From Candidatus Poseidoniaceae archaeon (lineage in GTDB: Archaea > Thermoplasmatota > Poseidoniia > Poseidoniales > Poseidoniaceae): DNA of 7,100 nt. The translations under genes and the position numbers were made by a program. The DNA lies in contig JAKUNX010000092.1 in NCBI GenBank assembly GCA_022451835.1, forward strand, positions 1-7,100. The letters run 5' to 3'. Shown piece after piece: positions 6,264 through 7,100 of the stretch (the first letter of the stretch is position 1; the number at the start of each line of letters is the position of its first letter). Below the pieces are notes generated by a model. The model saw only the letters and a program-made list of their open reading frames with translations, searched no databases and was not told the DNA's origin.

Positions 6264-6273
6264 CAATTACAGG
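6264..6273 (+). promoter_or_regulatory. Second copy of CAATTACAGG before the P5C dehydrogenase gene
   Basis: The same 10-mer as before msrA, ending 7 nt before the ATG at 6281. The next bases (AGGACGG) make a somewhat better purine-rich SD. The short 36-bp gap leaves little room for a full promoter, consistent with read-through from msrA. Confidence 0.35.
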
Positions 6274-6280
6274 ACGGTAC

Positions 6281-7084
6281 ATGGTGAATAATGTACCAAC
6301 ACCGCCGACACCTGTGAATGAACCTGTACTCGGGTATTTGCCGGGTAGTAAAGAACGAGTTGAACTAAAGGCTGAATTACTTAGACAAAGCAATGAAGTT
6401 GTTGAGATTCCATGTATTATCAACGGAGTTGAAGTTTATACTGACAATGTAATCGAGCAGGTAATGCCTCACAACCACAGTCATGTTATCGCTAGAGTTC
6501 ATATGGCCAGTGAAAAAGAGGTTAATGATGCAATTGATGCATCTCTAGCCGCACATGATTCTTGGTCAACGATGCCTTGGGAAGCAAGAGCTGCGATTTT
6601 CCTTAAAGCAAGTGAATTACTTAGAGGTGAATATCGTGCTAAAATCAATGCTAGCACGATGATTAATCAATCAAAAACATGTCATCAAGCAGAAATTGAT
6701 TCAGCCTGTGAATTAATTGACTTTTGGCGATTTAATGTCCAATATGCAAGAGAAATTTACGAAGATCTTCAGCCTCCTGTTTCTCCTTCAAGCATGTGGA
6801 ATTCTAGTGAAGTAAGGCCTCTAGAGGGTTTTGTATTCTCTGTAACGCCATTTTATTTTACTAGTATTGCTGCCAACCTTCCTTCATCTGCTGCAATCAT
6901 GGGTAACAGCGGTGTTTGGAAACCTAGCCGAAATTCATACCTCTCAAATTATTATTTAATGCGACTAATGATGGATGCTGGACTACCTGATGGGGTAATT
7001 AATTTCATACCAGGTAAGGCAAGCATGGTAGGTGACATATGCCTATCACATCCAATGTTGGCAGGAATTCACTTCACTGGTTGA
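6281..7084 (+). CDS. pruA: 1-pyrroline-5-carboxylate dehydrogenase (ALDH4A1-type), interrupted by an in-frame TGA
   Basis: The intact enzyme oxidises glutamate-gamma-semialdehyde (from P5C) to glutamate with NAD+, the second step of proline catabolism. The 267 residues before the stop are the N-terminal part of an aldehyde dehydrogenase of about 540 residues and match the animal/fungal-type P5CDH from the start: NEPVLGYLPGSKER (13-26), IPCIINGVEV (43-52), INQSKTCHQAEID (128-140), ELIDFWRFNVQYA (144-156), RPLEGF (179-184), WKPS (213-216), AGLPDGVINFIPG (233-245) and AGIHFTG (261-267). The catalytic Cys region lies beyond the window. Two oddities: the codon after FTG is TGA where the family has Ser (TCA would fit), and the frame continues T-S-V-F-R as expected; and the conserved PFNF is PFYF, so the oxyanion-hole Asn is Tyr192 (TAT for AAT). 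Several other conserved positions also differ (GNSGVWKPS for GN.VVWKPS, NSSEV for NR.EY). It may be a decaying copy, a strain variant or a sequence error. No proline dehydrogenase gene is in view. Confidence 0.85.
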   Translation: MVNNVPTPPTPVNEPVLGYLPGSKERVELKAELLRQSNEVVEIPCIINGVEVYTDNVIEQVMPHNHSHVIARVHMASEKEVNDAIDASLAAHDSWSTMPWEARAAIFLKASELLRGEYRAKINASTMINQSKTCHQAEIDSACELIDFWRFNVQYAREIYEDLQPPVSPSSMWNSSEVRPLEGFVFSVTPFYFTSIAANLPSSAAIMGNSGVWKPSRNSYLSNYYLMRLMMDAGLPDGVINFIPGKASMVGDICLSHPMLAGIHFTG

Positions 7085-7100
7085 ACATCAGTATTTAGGC
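7082..7100 (+). other. In-frame TGA and continuing P5CDH reading frame
   Basis: The TGA at 7082-7084 falls inside the FTGS motif, and the next codons (ACA TCA GTA TTT AGG) read T-S-V-F-R, matching the family's GST.VF pattern. The coding sequence therefore appears to go on past the stop to the window edge, and a single base (position 7083, G for C) explains the interruption. The rest of the gene lies outside the window. Confidence 0.7.

Noticed and set aside
7082..7084. Selenocysteine or other recoding at the TGA in P5C dehydrogenase
   Set aside because: The family has Ser, not Cys, at this position, and P5CDH is not a known selenoprotein. A single base change is simpler.
1..7100. tRNA, rRNA, CRISPR arrays, transposases or integration sites
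   Set aside because: No cloverleaf, no regularly spaced repeats and no transposase or integrase motif is visible; nearly all the window is accounted for by the protein genes listed.

Overview
The window is AT-rich, bacterial/archaeal-type DNA with tightly packed genes and no RNA genes, IS elements, CRISPR arrays or long repeats. The best guess at origin is a planktonic archaeon of Marine Group II (Poseidoniales). Three things point there. One is the hypothetical protein whose N-terminus pairs a short Trp-rich 'SPDGKFMWSGSEW' module with a 'DSVVGGDVVHNT' module, a style I associate with that group. The second is starts that look leaderless, with TATA-like boxes about 22-28 nt upstream. The third is the set of photic-zone stress genes. 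The assignment is an inference; no rRNA or marker gene is present to settle it.

Layout from left to right: (1) 1-126, minus strand: N-terminal fragment of an Old Yellow Enzyme-type NADH:flavin oxidoreductase, cut by the window edge. (2) 127-277: a divergent promoter region holding a perfect 17-bp palindrome. (3) 278-1810, plus: a cryptochrome/photolyase of the animal-type (6-4) class with both active-site histidines and the Trp triad. (4) 1811-1917: a convergent gap with probable terminators. (5) 1918-3183, minus: a 421-residue protein built from eukaryote-like modules: Tudor-like barrels, a calmodulin-like EF-hand pair and a C-terminal Tudor-knot/chromo-barrel. (6) 3228-5624, minus: an RND-superfamily MMPL transporter. 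(7) 5625-5725: a second divergent promoter region. (8) 5726-6244, plus: MsrA. (9) 6281 onward, plus: an ALDH4A1-type 1-pyrroline-5-carboxylate dehydrogenase, interrupted by an in-frame TGA at 7082-7084 exactly where the family has the Ser of its FTGS motif. The frame continues in homologous sequence to the window end.

Functionally, the photolyase (UV lesions), MsrA (oxidised methionine) and OYE-type reductase (electrophiles or enones) fit a surface-ocean light and oxidative stress repertoire, but they are not one operon. The MMPL transporter and the Tudor/EF-hand protein lie in tandem 44 bp apart and may be co-transcribed. msrA and the P5C dehydrogenase lie in tandem 36 bp apart and share an identical 10-mer just before their start codons. 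The most unusual items are the Tudor/EF-hand/Tudor-knot protein and the P5C dehydrogenase, which carries two separate single-base-explainable lesions at key active-site or cofactor motifs.
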